From NCBI GenBank assembly GCA_963723745.1, contig CAVRRZ010000002.1:141120-205119 (forward strand): a stretch of DNA of 64,000 bases, read 5' to 3'. The translations under genes and the position numbers were made by a program. Below are positions 20,211 to 29,542 of this stretch, piece by piece. A model generated the notes under the pieces. That model searched no databases. It had not been told where the DNA came from and worked only from the letters and a program-made list of their open reading frames with translations. Every line of letters starts with the position of its first letter. Position 1 is the stretch's first letter. This DNA comes from CAVRRZ01 sp963723745. Its GTDB lineage: Bacteria > Actinomycetota > Actinomycetes > Mycobacteriales > Geodermatophilaceae.

Positions 20211-21299
20211 TCAGACCGCCGGGGCCGAGGGCGGCAGCCGGGCGGCCCGGCTCGACGTCCAGGTCAGCAACCACTCCAGCGGACCGCGGCCGACCGTGCG
20301 CCGCCAGAGCCAGGCGCCCAGCAGCGCCGCACCCGCGAACCACGCCCAGGTGCCGGCGCCGCGGGCAGCTTCCGGGGCGACGTCCATGAGCACCCGGATC
20401 GCGACCACGTGCACCGTGTAGACGGTCAGCGCCAGCGCGCCGACCGCGGCCGGCGGGGCGGTGACGGCGGGCAGCCGGTCGGCCAGCACGAGGCAGGCCG
20501 CGACGACGAGGACGGCGACCCCGGTCGAGCCCACCATCTCGAACGTGGTGCCGCTGTGCGGCTCGGCCCCGGTGAGCCACCGGCCGGCGAAGGATCCCAG
20601 CGGCGCGGAGAAGCCCGCCTCGGGTCCGTCCGCGGGCACCCCGCCCGCGAGGAGCTGCGTGCTGAGCCAGCCTCCGCCGTAGCCGACGATCGCCGCCACC
20701 GCGCCGGCCGTCGCGAGATGGCCCCGGACCCGGGCAGAGCCCAGATCCAGCCGGCCCACGGCGAGGCCGACCAGCACGAACGCGAGCCACAGGACCGCCG
20801 GATAGGTGCCGGTCACGGCGAGCTCGGCGAGCGTCCCGTGCTCCTTCCCGGCCCACGTGAGCCACTGGCCGAGGACCAGGACGAGGGGTGGGCCGACTCC
20901 GGCGATCGTGGCGGCGAGCAGCAGCAGGCGGCGTGCCGGCCAGCGCAGGAAGGGCAGGACCAGCACGAACAGCAGCCCGTAGACGCCCAGGATGACCGCG
21001 ACGAACGTGTTCAGCTCCGTGAGGGCCACACCGATCGCGAACACCCACATCGCCCGGATGCAGATGCGCAGCCGGACCCGGGACAGCTCCGTGCCCGACG
21101 GTGGCCGGGTGCGCCCCGACAGCAGCGCCACCGAGATGCCGGCCAGTGTCGCGAACAGGATCGACGGGCGCCCGTCGACCACGGCGATCCAGCTGCGCGG
21201 GTCGAGCGCGAGATCCCCGCCGATCCGCATGTGCGCGGCGAACATGCCGAGGACGGCCAGGCCGCGGGCCAGGTCGAGCCCGGCGACGCGGGCGGTCAC
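20211..21299 (-). CDS. Polytopic membrane protein, heparan-alpha-glucosaminide acetyltransferase/DUF418-like
   Basis: 362 residues with about ten membrane segments. The N-terminus AGLDLARGLAVLGMFAAH matches the start of the DUF1624/heparan-alpha-glucosaminide N-acetyltransferase and DUF418 families, which transfer or carry acyl groups across membranes; the C-terminus has LALTVYTVHVVAIRVL and WRRTVGRGPLEWLLTW, the latter DUF418-like. The substrate cannot be told. It is inserted between pdxS and pdxT in the same orientation with gaps of only about 20-35 bp, so it is probably co-transcribed with them. Confidence 0.75.
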   Translation of the reverse strand: MTARVAGLDLARGLAVLGMFAAHMRIGGDLALDPRSWIAVVDGRPSILFATLAGISVALLSGRTRPPSGTELSRVRLRICIRAMWVFAIGVALTELNTFVAVILGVYGLLFVLVLPFLRWPARRLLLLAATIAGVGPPLVLVLGQWLTWAGKEHGTLAELAVTGTYPAVLWLAFVLVGLAVGRLDLGSARVRGHLATAGAVAAIVGYGGGWLSTQLLAGGVPADGPEAGFSAPLGSFAGRWLTGAEPHSGTTFEMVGSTGVAVLVVAACLVLADRLPAVTAPPAAVGALALTVYTVHVVAIRVLMDVAPEAARGAGTWAWFAGAALLGAWLWRRTVGRGPLEWLLTWTSSRAARLPPSAPAV

Positions 21300-21318
21300 C
21301 GCCGGGACGACACGCAGG

Positions 21319-22239
21319 TCACCAGCCGCGGGTGGCGAACCGCTCGCTCTCAGGCAGTGTCGCGACGTTGATGCCGACCATCGGCTCGCCCAGTCCGCGG
21401 GAGACCTTCGCGATCACGTCGGGGTCGTCGTGGAACGTCGTGGCCTGCACGATCGCAGCCGCCCGCTGCGCCGGGTCGCCGGACTTGAAGATGCCGGAGC
21501 CGACGAAGACACCCTCGGCGCCGAGCTGCATCATCATCGCCGCGTCGGCCGGGGTGGCGATGCCGCCGGCCGTGAAGAGGACGACGGGCAGCTTGCCCAG
21601 CCGGGCGACCTCGACAATCAGGTCGTACGGCGCGCGCAGCTCCTTGGCCGCCACGTAGAGCTCGGTCTCGTCGAGAGTGCCCAGGCGGGCGATGCCGGCG
21701 CGGATGGCGCGCATGTGCCGGGTGGCCTCGACGACGTTGCCGGTGCCTGCCTCGCCCTTGGAACGGATCATCGCCGCGCCCTCGGAGATGCGGCGCAGCG
21801 CCTCGCCGAGGTCGGTGGCGCCGCAGACGAACGGCACGGTGAAGTCGCGCTTGGCGATGTGGTGGGCCTCGTCGGCCGGGGTGAGCACCTCGGACTCGTC
21901 GATGTAGTCGACCCCGAGGCTCTGCAGCACCTGAGCCTCGACGAAGTGGCCGATGCGGGCCTTGGCCATCACCGGGATCGAGACGGCGCCGATGATGCCC
22001 TCGATCATGTCCGGGTCGCTCATGCGCGCGATGCCGCCCTGAGCGCGGATGTCGGCGGGCACCCGCTCGAGCGCCATGACCGCGACGGCCCCCGCGTCCT
22101 CGGCGATCTTCGCCTGCTCCGGGGTGACGACGTCCATGATGACGCCGCCCTTGAGCTGCTCGGCCATGCCGCGCTTGACGGCGTCACCGCCCGTCAGCGG
22201 GGCGGTGGAGGTCTGGGCGGTGTCGTTCTGGGGAGCCAC
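21319..22239 (-). CDS. pdxS: Pyridoxal 5'-phosphate synthase subunit PdxS
   Basis: The TIM-barrel synthase of the DXP-independent PLP pathway, using ribose 5-phosphate, glyceraldehyde 3-phosphate and ammonia from PdxT. 306 residues, intact. Family blocks: VKRGMAEQLKGGVIMDVVTP, ALERVPADIRAQGGIARM, PVMAKARIGHFVEAQVL and FTAGGIATPADAAMMMQLG. GTG 22239 has GAGG about 9 nt upstream; upstream in-frame sequence is antisense to nothing coherent. Confidence 0.96.
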   Translation of the reverse strand: MAPQNDTAQTSTAPLTGGDAVKRGMAEQLKGGVIMDVVTPEQAKIAEDAGAVAVMALERVPADIRAQGGIARMSDPDMIEGIIGAVSIPVMAKARIGHFVEAQVLQSLGVDYIDESEVLTPADEAHHIAKRDFTVPFVCGATDLGEALRRISEGAAMIRSKGEAGTGNVVEATRHMRAIRAGIARLGTLDETELYVAAKELRAPYDLIVEVARLGKLPVVLFTAGGIATPADAAMMMQLGAEGVFVGSGIFKSGDPAQRAAAIVQATTFHDDPDVIAKVSRGLGEPMVGINVATLPESERFATRGW

Positions 22240-22291
22240 GGGTTGCTGCCTCGTATCGGTGGAGCGAACAGGACTTCTCATGGTACGGCCG

Positions 22292-22840
22292 TCAGCGGAC
22301 CGGCCGACCGGGCCCGTCCGCGCTGCTCGCCACCCCGTCGACGCGGTCGTCGATGTCGAAGTACCGCGGCAGCGGATGCCGGGCGTGCAGCCGGAGGAGT
22401 CGGGGCAGTCGTCGGCCGCGCAGGTCGCGCAGGTCACGGACGGCGTCGTTGTAGAAGCGCCGCGACAGCGTGACCCGGGTGGCCGTGCCCGCGAGGTCCT
22501 CGCGGAAGGCCGCCGGCACCCCGGGCAGCTCCGGCGGCAGGTCGCGCAGTTCACGGCCCAGCAGGTTCTCCGCCGTCTCGCGGTCACCGTCCCCCGGGTC
22601 GCGGGCGTCCGCGGCGAACACGGCCAGGTAGGACGCCTGCGGCACTCCGATGCAGGTCGGGTACTTCTCGGCCAGTTCCTCGGCGAGGCCGGCGCGGCGC
22701 TGCAACTGGGTGTCGAGCGCGGTCCAGGCGCGGGCGACCCGGTGCTCGAGCCGTCGCAGCCGGGTGAGCAGCCACGCCGTCCAGAGGAGGAGCAGCAGGA
22801 CGAGGCCGGCCGCGATCCACAACCAGGCCTCGGGCGTCAC
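22292..22840 (-). CDS. LemA-like membrane-anchored protein
   Basis: 182 residues. One N-terminal membrane helix (WLWIAAGLVLLLLLWTAWLL) is followed by a helical domain with the LemA-like pattern (VARAWTALDTQLQRRAGLAEELAE; TRVTLSRRFYNDAVRDLRDL). The N-terminus faces out and the helices would extend into the cell envelope in LemA. Role unknown. It lies between pimA and pdxS in the same direction, within a lipid-synthesis neighbourhood. Confidence 0.7.
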   Translation of the reverse strand: MTPEAWLWIAAGLVLLLLLWTAWLLTRLRRLEHRVARAWTALDTQLQRRAGLAEELAEKYPTCIGVPQASYLAVFAADARDPGDGDRETAENLLGRELRDLPPELPGVPAAFREDLAGTATRVTLSRRFYNDAVRDLRDLRGRRLPRLLRLHARHPLPRYFDIDDRVDGVASSADGPGRPVR

Positions 22841-22851
22841 GGGGCGTCAGG

Positions 22852-24060
22852 TTAGCGGCGAACGCGGCGCCAGAGGGACGACGCCGCGTCGGGGGGCGGC
22901 GGATCCAGGGGCAGGTCGTCGTCCTCGATCGCGGTGACGCCTCCCCCGCCGGGCGCGGCCACGGTCTCGTAGACAGCCAGGATCCGCCGCGCGACGACCT
23001 CCCAGTCGTACGCGGCCGCGACCCGCGCGCCGCGGGCGGAGAGCTGCGCGCGGCGCTCGGGGTCGGCCAGCAGATCGCCGAGGGCGCGGGCCAACGCGGC
23101 GGGGTTGCCGCGCGGCACGAGGATGCCGGCCGTGCCGCCCTCGAGCACCGAGGCGAAGGAGTCGAGGTCGCTGGCCACGATCGGGGCACCGGCGGCCAGG
23201 GCCTCGATGAGGATGATCCCGAAGGACTCCCCGAGCAGGTTCGGCGCGCAGTACACGTCCACCGAGCGGAGGAACGCGGCCTTGTCCGCCTCGGACAGCT
23301 CGCCGAGCAGCGCCACGTGCGGCCGGAGGTCCTCTCCCACCAGCCGGCCGAGCTCGGCGGCGTCGCCCCGACCGGCGACGAGCAGCTGCGCGCCGGGGCG
23401 CGTGCGCACGACGCGGCGCATGGCGTCCAGCAGCACCGGGAGCCCCTTGCGCGGCTCGTCGTACCGGCCGAGGAAGCCGATGGTGGGCCCGTCGACCCCC
23501 CGGGTGTGGCCGGGCAAGGTGGGGCCCTCCGCGAACGGCCGTACGTGCACGCCGTTGGGGATGATCACGGCGTCACCGCCGAGGTGCTCGACCTGCAGCC
23601 GGCGGGCGAAGTCCGACACCGCGATCCGGCCGGTGATCTTCTCCAGCCACGGCTGGGTCCAGGGGCCGACGGCGGCCAGCCACTTCGAGCGTGTCGACGC
23701 GGCGTGGAAGGTGGCCACGATGGGGCCCTTGGCGATCATGCACACCAGCAGGGACACCGACGGGGACGCCGGCTCGTGTACGTGGACCACGTCGAAGCGG
23801 CCGTTCTTCAGCCAGCGGCGCACCCGCGTGGCCGACACCGGGCCGAACTGCCAGCTGGCCATGGAGCCGTTGTAGGGCACGGGCACCGCTCGGCCGGCGA
23901 AGGTGATCCGGTCGTCCTGCAACGACTCCTCCCGCTCTGCGGGAGTGAGGATCTGGACGTGGTGGCCGAGGCCGCGCAGCGTCTCGGCGAGGTCGCGGAC
24001 GTGGTACTGGACACCGCCGGGGACGTCCCAGTGGTAGGGGCAGACCAGGCCGATCCGCAT
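22852..24060 (-). CDS. pimA: Phosphatidylinositol alpha-mannosyltransferase (PimA-like)
   Basis: Adds the first mannose from GDP-mannose to phosphatidylinositol on the cytoplasmic face of the membrane. 402 residues, GT-B fold, GT4 family. N-terminus MRIGLVCPYHWDVPGGVQYH, middle ATFHAASTRSK and VIPNGVHVRPF, C-terminal donor-site motif GESFGIILIEALAAG with the two Glu. ATG 24060 overlaps the stop of the acyltransferase gene (ATGA). The acyltransferase-pimA-pgsA context is that of mycobacterial PIM synthesis, which supports the specific call. Confidence 0.92.
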   Translation of the reverse strand: MRIGLVCPYHWDVPGGVQYHVRDLAETLRGLGHHVQILTPAEREESLQDDRITFAGRAVPVPYNGSMASWQFGPVSATRVRRWLKNGRFDVVHVHEPASPSVSLLVCMIAKGPIVATFHAASTRSKWLAAVGPWTQPWLEKITGRIAVSDFARRLQVEHLGGDAVIIPNGVHVRPFAEGPTLPGHTRGVDGPTIGFLGRYDEPRKGLPVLLDAMRRVVRTRPGAQLLVAGRGDAAELGRLVGEDLRPHVALLGELSEADKAAFLRSVDVYCAPNLLGESFGIILIEALAAGAPIVASDLDSFASVLEGGTAGILVPRGNPAALARALGDLLADPERRAQLSARGARVAAAYDWEVVARRILAVYETVAAPGGGGVTAIEDDDLPLDPPPPDAASSLWRRVRR

Positions 24061-25058
24061 CAGCGCCGCCCGCCGGCCGCGCCCCGGGCGCGCCCCTCCG
24101 GCGGATCCGACCTGGGAGCGTCGGCCGGCACGTCGGACCAGATGCGGCCGAGCATGTGCCAGTCCTCGGGCCGTTCGGCGATCGTCGTCGCGAAGGCGTC
24201 GGCCAGCGACTGGGTGGCGACGGTGAGCCGGTCGCGCAGCCGCAGCGCCGGGTCCGGCCGGACCTCCGGGTGCACGACCAGTCGCCAGCCCGCGCCGTCG
24301 AACTGGCAGACCGCCGGGATCAGCGCGGCACCGGTCTGGTCCGCGAGCAGCGCCGGCCCCGCGGGCATGGTGGTCGGCCGGTCGAAGAACCGCACCGGGA
24401 CCCCGCTGCCCCCGAAGTCGCGGTCGGACACCAGGCAGGTGGACCCGCCGCCGGCTACCCACTCGCGCAGCACCACCGAGCTGGGCCGTTCCCCGCCGGT
24501 CAGCGGAAGGACCCGCATGCCCAGCGACTCGCGGTAGGCGAGGAAACGCCGGTACAGGGACTCGGGTTCGAGCCGCTCCGCGACGGTCAGGAAGGGCCCA
24601 CCGAGCCAGTCGATGAACCAGACGCCGGCAGCGTCCCAGTTGCCGCTGTGCGGCAGGGCGATGACGATGCCGCGCCCCTCGCTGCGGGCCCGCTCCAGGT
24701 GCTCGACACCCGGGACGACCGACCCGGCCACGATCCGGTCGGTGCCGAGCGTGGGCAACCGGAACGCCTCCTGCCAGTACCGGGCGTAGGAGCTCATCGC
24801 GCGCGCCGTGAGCTCGTCGAGTCCGGGCTCGTCGAGCTTGCCGCCGGTGGCCACCCGCAGGTTGGCGCGCAGCTGCCGCACCCCGCGCCCGTCGCGTCGT
24901 CCTGCGGTGCGGCCCACCAGGTCGAACGCCCCACGCGCGACCGGCTCGGGCAGCATCCGGACCGCGTGCCAGCCGGCCGCGAAGCCCAGGTCCGTGACGC
25001 GCGCGCTCAGCCGGGACCGGAGGCCGGCGGACACGGCCGGCGGCGGTGCGTCGCTCAC
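24060..25058 (-). CDS. Phosphatidylinositol mannoside acyltransferase (LpxL/PatA-like)
   Basis: 332 residues of the HtrB/LpxL lysophospholipid acyltransferase family. The catalytic H-x4-D is in ALPHSGNWDAAG; further family blocks are YWQEAFRLP, SDRDFGGSGVPVRFF and PAGPALLADQTGAALIP. By position between pgsA and pimA it should acylate the mannose of PIM1/PIM2. GTG 25058 overlaps the pgsA stop by 4 nt, and its stop overlaps pimA, so the set is translationally coupled. Confidence 0.9.
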   Translation of the reverse strand: MSDAPPPAVSAGLRSRLSARVTDLGFAAGWHAVRMLPEPVARGAFDLVGRTAGRRDGRGVRQLRANLRVATGGKLDEPGLDELTARAMSSYARYWQEAFRLPTLGTDRIVAGSVVPGVEHLERARSEGRGIVIALPHSGNWDAAGVWFIDWLGGPFLTVAERLEPESLYRRFLAYRESLGMRVLPLTGGERPSSVVLREWVAGGGSTCLVSDRDFGGSGVPVRFFDRPTTMPAGPALLADQTGAALIPAVCQFDGAGWRLVVHPEVRPDPALRLRDRLTVATQSLADAFATTIAERPEDWHMLGRIWSDVPADAPRSDPPEGRARGAAGGRR

Positions 25059-25693
25059 GGCGCCGGGGGCGCCGGCGGGGAGGCCGACGGCAGGCCGCTG
25101 CTGCCCCGGCGGACGGCGAGGAAGCGCTGGACGACCGTGACCGCGCTGCCGACCAGAAGCAGCCACAGCGTGACGTGCAGGGCGTACGGGATGCCCAGCC
25201 CGGTGAAGCCCGTGCCGACGAGCACGAGGACGAGCCGCTCGGTGCGCTCCACCAGCCCGACGTCGCAGCGCAGGCCCACGCCCTCGGCTCGGGCCTTCAC
25301 GTACGAGGTCAGCACGCCGAGCACCAGGCACAGCAGCGCGAGCAGCACCAGCAGCCGGTTGTCGCCGGCCCCGGAGAACCACCAGACCAGCGCGCCGAAG
25401 ATCGCGGCGTCGGCCGCCCGGTCCCCCACCGAGTCGAGCACCGCGCCGAACACGGAGCCGCCGCCGCGCGCGCGGGCCAGCGCCCCGTCGAGCATGTCCA
25501 GCAGCACGAAGACGGTGACCGCGAACGCGCCCCAGAACAGGATCCCGTTGCCGATGAGAAGCACGGCAGCGGCGACGGAACCCACCGTGCCGGTGACGGT
25601 GACGGCGTCGGGCGTGACGCCCGCCCGGGCCAGCCGGTTCACGACCGGGGCGACGACCCGACCGACCAGTGGTCGCGCGGAGGCGCTGCGCAC
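25055..25693 (-). CDS. pgsA: CDP-alcohol phosphatidyltransferase (phosphatidylinositol phosphate synthase-like)
   Basis: 212 residues with about six membrane helices. The CDP-alcohol signature D-x2-DG-x2-AR-x8-G-x3-D-x3-D is complete (MLDGALARARGGGSVFGAVL with flanking Asp residues). In this operon it would make phosphatidylinositol phosphate from CDP-diacylglycerol and inositol phosphate for PIM synthesis. GTG 25693 lies 1 nt from the HIT stop. The symbol follows actinobacterial usage (pgsA1); the exact alcohol cannot be read from the sequence. Confidence 0.9.
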   Translation of the reverse strand: MRSASARPLVGRVVAPVVNRLARAGVTPDAVTVTGTVGSVAAAVLLIGNGILFWGAFAVTVFVLLDMLDGALARARGGGSVFGAVLDSVGDRAADAAIFGALVWWFSGAGDNRLLVLLALLCLVLGVLTSYVKARAEGVGLRCDVGLVERTERLVLVLVGTGFTGLGIPYALHVTLWLLLVGSAVTVVQRFLAVRRGSSGLPSASPPAPPAP

Positions 25694-25694
25694 G

Positions 25695-26246
25695 TCAGGC
25701 CTCCCGGGTGAGCGGTGGTGCGGCGGCTCGGTCCTCGGCCCACGCCTCGGCGAGCAGGTCGCGGGTCTCCGCCAGGACCTGCGGCAGCACGCGGGTCAGC
25801 CCGATGACGGGCATGAAGTTGGTGTCGCCACCCCAGCGGGGCACCGCGTGCTGGTGCAGATGGTCGGCGATGCCGGCGCCGGCGACCGACCCCTGGTTCA
25901 TCCCGATGTTGAACCCGTGGGCGCCGCTGACCTGCCGGACGACCCGCATGGCGGTCTGGGTGAACGCGCCGAGTTCGGCCACCTCGTCGGCGGTCAGGTC
26001 GGTGTAGTCGGGCACGTGCCGGTACGGGACCAGCATCAGGTGACCGGCGTTGTACGGGTAGAGGTTGAGCACCGCGTACACGCTCGCCCCCCGGGCGACG
26101 ATCAGGCCGTCCTCGTCGGTGCTCGTCGGGATGACGCAGAACGGGCAGTCGTGCGCGCCCGTGGGCTTGCCCGCTCCCCGGATGTAGGCCATCCGGTAGG
26201 GCGTCCACAGGTGCTCGAAGGCCTCCGTCGGGCCGCCCTGGCTCAT
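25695..26246 (-). CDS. HIT-family nucleotide hydrolase/phosphorylase
   Basis: 183 residues. Histidine triad HLHQHAVPRW is near position 130, and a Cys pair (HDCPFCVI) lies near the N-terminus as in diadenosine tetraphosphate phosphorylase-type HIT proteins of actinobacteria. It probably cleaves dinucleoside polyphosphates such as those made by tRNA synthetases. ATG 26246 overlaps the thrS stop (ATGA), a conserved actinobacterial arrangement. Confidence 0.92.
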   Translation of the reverse strand: MSQGGPTEAFEHLWTPYRMAYIRGAGKPTGAHDCPFCVIPTSTDEDGLIVARGASVYAVLNLYPYNAGHLMLVPYRHVPDYTDLTADEVAELGAFTQTAMRVVRQVSGAHGFNIGMNQGSVAGAGIADHLHQHAVPRWGGDTNFMPVIGLTRVLPQVLAETRDLLAEAWAEDRAAAPPLTREA

Positions 26247-28288
26247 CCGGCCTCCCGGACCGGCCCCAGCTCGGCCTCGGCCGTCGGGTCGGCGTTGCGC
26301 CGCGCGGCCACCCAGGCCGCGACGTGCGCGACTGCCTGCTCCACGAGCACGCCGTTGCGCTGTGAGCCGTCGCGGTACCGGAAGGAGACGGCTCCTGCCT
26401 CGGCGTCGGTCGCCCCCGCGATGAGCACGAAGGGGATCTTCTGCTTGCTCGCCGTCCGGATCTTCTTCTGCATGCGGTCGTCGGAGTCGTCGATCTCGAC
26501 GCGCAGCCCCCGGGCCCGCAGCTTCAGCGCGACGTCCTGGAGGTAGAGCACCTGCTCGTCGGTGACGGGGATGCCCACGACCTGCACCGGCGCGAGCCAC
26601 GCCGGGAACGCCCCGGCGTAGTGCTCGGTGAGCACGCCGAAGAACCGCTCGATCGAGCCGAACTTGGCCGAGTGGATCATCACCGGCTGCGACCGGTCGC
26701 CGTCGGGCGTCGTGTACTCCAGGCCGAAGCGGGCGGGCTGGTTGAAGTCGTACTGGATCGTCGACATCTGCCAGGTACGGCCGATCGCGTCGCGCGCCTG
26801 GACCGAGATCTTCGGCCCGTAGTAGGCCGCGCCGCCCGGGTCGGGCACCAGCTCGAGGCCGGTCTCCTTCGCCGCCGCCTCGAGCACGGCCGTGGCCACG
26901 GCCCACTCCTCGTCGGATCCGATGAACTTGTCGGAGTCGTCGCGCGTCGACAGCTCGAGGTAGTAGTCGTCGAGGCCGAAGTCGCGCAGCAGGCTCAGCA
27001 CGAACGACAGCAGGTGCCGGATCTCGCCGGGCGCCTGCTCCGGGGTGACGTAGCTGTGCGAGTCGTCCTGGGTGAGGCCACGCACGCGGGTGAGGCCGTG
27101 GACGACGCCGGACTTCTCGTAGCGGTAGACCGAGCCGAACTCGAAGAACCGCAGGGGCAGCTCGCGGTAGGACCGCCCGCGCGACCGGAAGATCAGGTTG
27201 TGCATCGGGCAGTTCATGGCCTTGAGGTAGTACTTCGAGTTGTCCAGCTCCATGGCCGGGAACATGGTGTCCTCGTAGTACGGCAGGTGCCCGGAGGTCT
27301 CGAACAGCCCGCCCTTGCTGATGTGCGGGGTGCCGACGTACTCGAAACCTTCCTCGAGGTGCCGGCGGCGGACGTAGTCCTCCATCTCCCGCTTCACGAC
27401 CCCGCCCTTGGGGTGGAACACGGCCAGGCCCGAGCCGATCTCGTCGGGGAAGCTGAACAGGTCCAGCTCGGCACCGAGCCGGCGGTGGTCGCGCCGCTCT
27501 GCCTCGGCCAGGTGCTCCAGGTAGGCCTTGTGCGCGTCCTTGCTCTCCCAGGCGGTGCCGTAGATGCGCTGCAGCTGGGGGTTCTTCTCGCTGCCGCGCC
27601 AGTAGGCCGCCGCCGAGCGGGTGAGCGAGAAGGCCGGGATGTTGTTGGTGCGCGGCAGGTGCGGTCCGCGGCACAGGTCGGTCCAGACGCGCTCGCCGCT
27701 GCGCGGGTCGAGGTTGTCGTACATGGTCAGCTGACCGCCGCCGACCTCGACGGACGCACCTTCGGCCGCCTCCTCGGCGTCGCCGCCACCCTTGAGCGAG
27801 ATGAGCTCGAGCTTGTACGGCTCGTCGGCCAACTCGGTGCGCGCGTCGGCGTCGCTGATCTCCCGGCGGGCGAAGTTCTGCCCGGCGCGGACGATCTCGG
27901 TCATCTTCTTCTCGAGCGCCTGCAGGTCCTCCGGCGTGAAGGCGCGCTCGGGGTCGAAGTCGTAGTAGAAGCCGTTCTCCACCGGCGGGCCGATGCCCAG
28001 CCGGGTTCCGGGGAACAGCTCCTGCACGGCCTGCGCCAGCACGTGCGCGGTCGAGTGCCGGATCACCGCGCGCCCGTCGGCGCTGGCCGCCGGCACCGGC
28101 TGCACCTCGGCGTCGGTGTCCGGGGTCCAGGCCAGGTCCCGGAGGTCGCCGGTCGCCAGGTCGCGGACGACGACCGCACCGTCGGCGCCCTTGAGGGGGA
28201 CGCCGGCGTCCTTGAGCGCCTGCTGCGCCGTGGTCCCGGCGGGCACCCGGATCGGGGCGACGTCGGGCGGCGAGGAGGGGCTGGACAC
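26243..28288 (-). CDS. thrS: Threonyl-tRNA synthetase
   Basis: 681 residues, intact. TGS domain (about 10-75), editing domain (VIRHSTAHVLAQAVQELFPG with zinc-like His; WTDLCRGPHLPRTNNI), class II core with the catalytic-zinc Cys in YLKAMNCPMHNL, motif 2 (RYEKSGVVHGLTRVRGLTQD) and a C-terminal anticodon domain. GTG 28288 has AGGAG 6 nt upstream. It heads the thrS-HIT-pgsA-acyltransferase-pimA operon. Confidence 0.96.
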   Translation of the reverse strand: MSSPSSPPDVAPIRVPAGTTAQQALKDAGVPLKGADGAVVVRDLATGDLRDLAWTPDTDAEVQPVPAASADGRAVIRHSTAHVLAQAVQELFPGTRLGIGPPVENGFYYDFDPERAFTPEDLQALEKKMTEIVRAGQNFARREISDADARTELADEPYKLELISLKGGGDAEEAAEGASVEVGGGQLTMYDNLDPRSGERVWTDLCRGPHLPRTNNIPAFSLTRSAAAYWRGSEKNPQLQRIYGTAWESKDAHKAYLEHLAEAERRDHRRLGAELDLFSFPDEIGSGLAVFHPKGGVVKREMEDYVRRRHLEEGFEYVGTPHISKGGLFETSGHLPYYEDTMFPAMELDNSKYYLKAMNCPMHNLIFRSRGRSYRELPLRFFEFGSVYRYEKSGVVHGLTRVRGLTQDDSHSYVTPEQAPGEIRHLLSFVLSLLRDFGLDDYYLELSTRDDSDKFIGSDEEWAVATAVLEAAAKETGLELVPDPGGAAYYGPKISVQARDAIGRTWQMSTIQYDFNQPARFGLEYTTPDGDRSQPVMIHSAKFGSIERFFGVLTEHYAGAFPAWLAPVQVVGIPVTDEQVLYLQDVALKLRARGLRVEIDDSDDRMQKKIRTASKQKIPFVLIAGATDAEAGAVSFRYRDGSQRNGVLVEQAVAHVAAWVAARRNADPTAEAELGPVREAG

Positions 28289-28381
28289 GGGGCACTCCTG
28301 GATCGGGACGGCGGCCGGGCCGCGAGGCACGCGGCCCGGCGGGACATCCGCGAGCCTAGTGGGCGCCTCCGGCGGCACGGT

Positions 28382-29533
28382 TCAGTCCGGGACCACGGCC
28401 AGTCCGGCGTCCGCCGCGCCCCGCGACAGCAGCACGTCGGTGACCCGCTGCGTGGTCGCCGGGTCGGCCGGCACGAGGCGGACGGCGTCGGCGCCGAACT
28501 CGATGGCCACGGGGACCGCCTCGGCGGCCGAGACGGCGAACGCCCCGTCGGGGCCGCGGGTGAAGGTGAACCGGGCGATCACCGAGTCCTCGGTCGCGTA
28601 CCCGCGGGTGGCGTGCTCGGCGAGGTGGTTGCCCAACCCGTACGCCACCCACTCGCCGTCGATCGCCTCGAAGGGCTGGACGACGTGCGCGTGGTGCCCG
28701 AGGACGAGGTCGACGTCCGGTGAGGCCAGCAGCGTTCGCGCGGCGCTCACCTGCGCGTCGGTCGGCTGGTGCTGGTACTCGGTGCAGCAGTGCAGGCTGG
28801 CGACGACGACCTCGGCGCCGGCCTCCCGCGCGCGAGCCGCCGCCTCGAGCATGCCGGTCACGTCCGGGACCGGCTCGAGGTCGACCGACCACTCGCGGCC
28901 GGCCGGCAGCGGCACCCCGTTGGTGCTGAAGGTGGCGGCGACGTGCCCGACGCGCACCCCGCCGGCCTCCACGATGGTCGGTTCGGTGGTCTCCGCCTGG
29001 GTGCGATAGGTGCCGGTGGCCGCGATGCCCGCCGCCTCGAGCGTGTCGAGGGTGCGCACGAGCCCGTCGAAGCCGTCGTCCAGGGAGTGGTTGGAGGCGG
29101 TCGAGCAGACGTCGTACCCGGCTCCGGCGAGGGCGTCGACGATCTCGGGCTGCACCACGAAGCTCGGGTAGCCGCGGTAGGGCCCGCCCGGCGGCGCGAC
29201 GGGCGTCTCGAGGTGGCAGACGGCCAGGTCGGCGTCCTGGAGCACGGGCGCGACGCCGGCGAAGACCTCGGTGAAGTCGTAGCCGCCGTCCCCGGTCGCC
29301 GCGCCACCGGTCAGCACCCGGTCCTGGTGCACCAGCACGTCGCCGGTGGCGACGAGGGTGAACTCGTCCGGCGGCTCGGGGGTGGGGGGCGCGCTGCTCG
29401 TGCTCGGCGTGGGCGACGACGGATCGGTGGCGGTCGCCGACGTCCCCGGGTCGCTGTCGCAGGCCGCGACGAGGGCTGCGACCGCCGCGACCGCCGCGAC
29501 GGCCGCGACCGGCACCAGCCACCGTCTGCCCAT
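28382..29533 (-). CDS. CapA-family lipoprotein (poly-gamma-glutamate synthesis type phosphoesterase fold)
   Basis: 383 residues. A signal peptide with lipobox VAAC (Cys about 25) and a Ser/Thr/Pro linker precede the CapA/PGA_cap metallophosphatase-like domain: LVATGDVLVHQDRVL, VCSTASNHSLDDGFDGL, VVASLHCCTEYQHQPT, LVLGHHAHVVQPFE and YGLGNHLAEH. It would be anchored outside the membrane. Some members take part in polyglutamate capsule formation, but no capB/capC neighbours are seen, so the role is open. Confidence 0.85.
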   Translation of the reverse strand: MGRRWLVPVAAVAAVAAVAALVAACDSDPGTSATATDPSSPTPSTSSAPPTPEPPDEFTLVATGDVLVHQDRVLTGGAATGDGGYDFTEVFAGVAPVLQDADLAVCHLETPVAPPGGPYRGYPSFVVQPEIVDALAGAGYDVCSTASNHSLDDGFDGLVRTLDTLEAAGIAATGTYRTQAETTEPTIVEAGGVRVGHVAATFSTNGVPLPAGREWSVDLEPVPDVTGMLEAAARAREAGAEVVVASLHCCTEYQHQPTDAQVSAARTLLASPDVDLVLGHHAHVVQPFEAIDGEWVAYGLGNHLAEHATRGYATEDSVIARFTFTRGPDGAFAVSAAEAVPVAIEFGADAVRLVPADPATTQRVTDVLLSRGAADAGLAVVPD

Positions 29534-29542
29534 GGCTGCAGG

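Noticed and set aside
26621..28723. 700-codon open frame antisense to thrS
   Set aside because: Low-complexity Arg/Val/Gly-rich translation, no start signal, exactly opposite an intact thrS.
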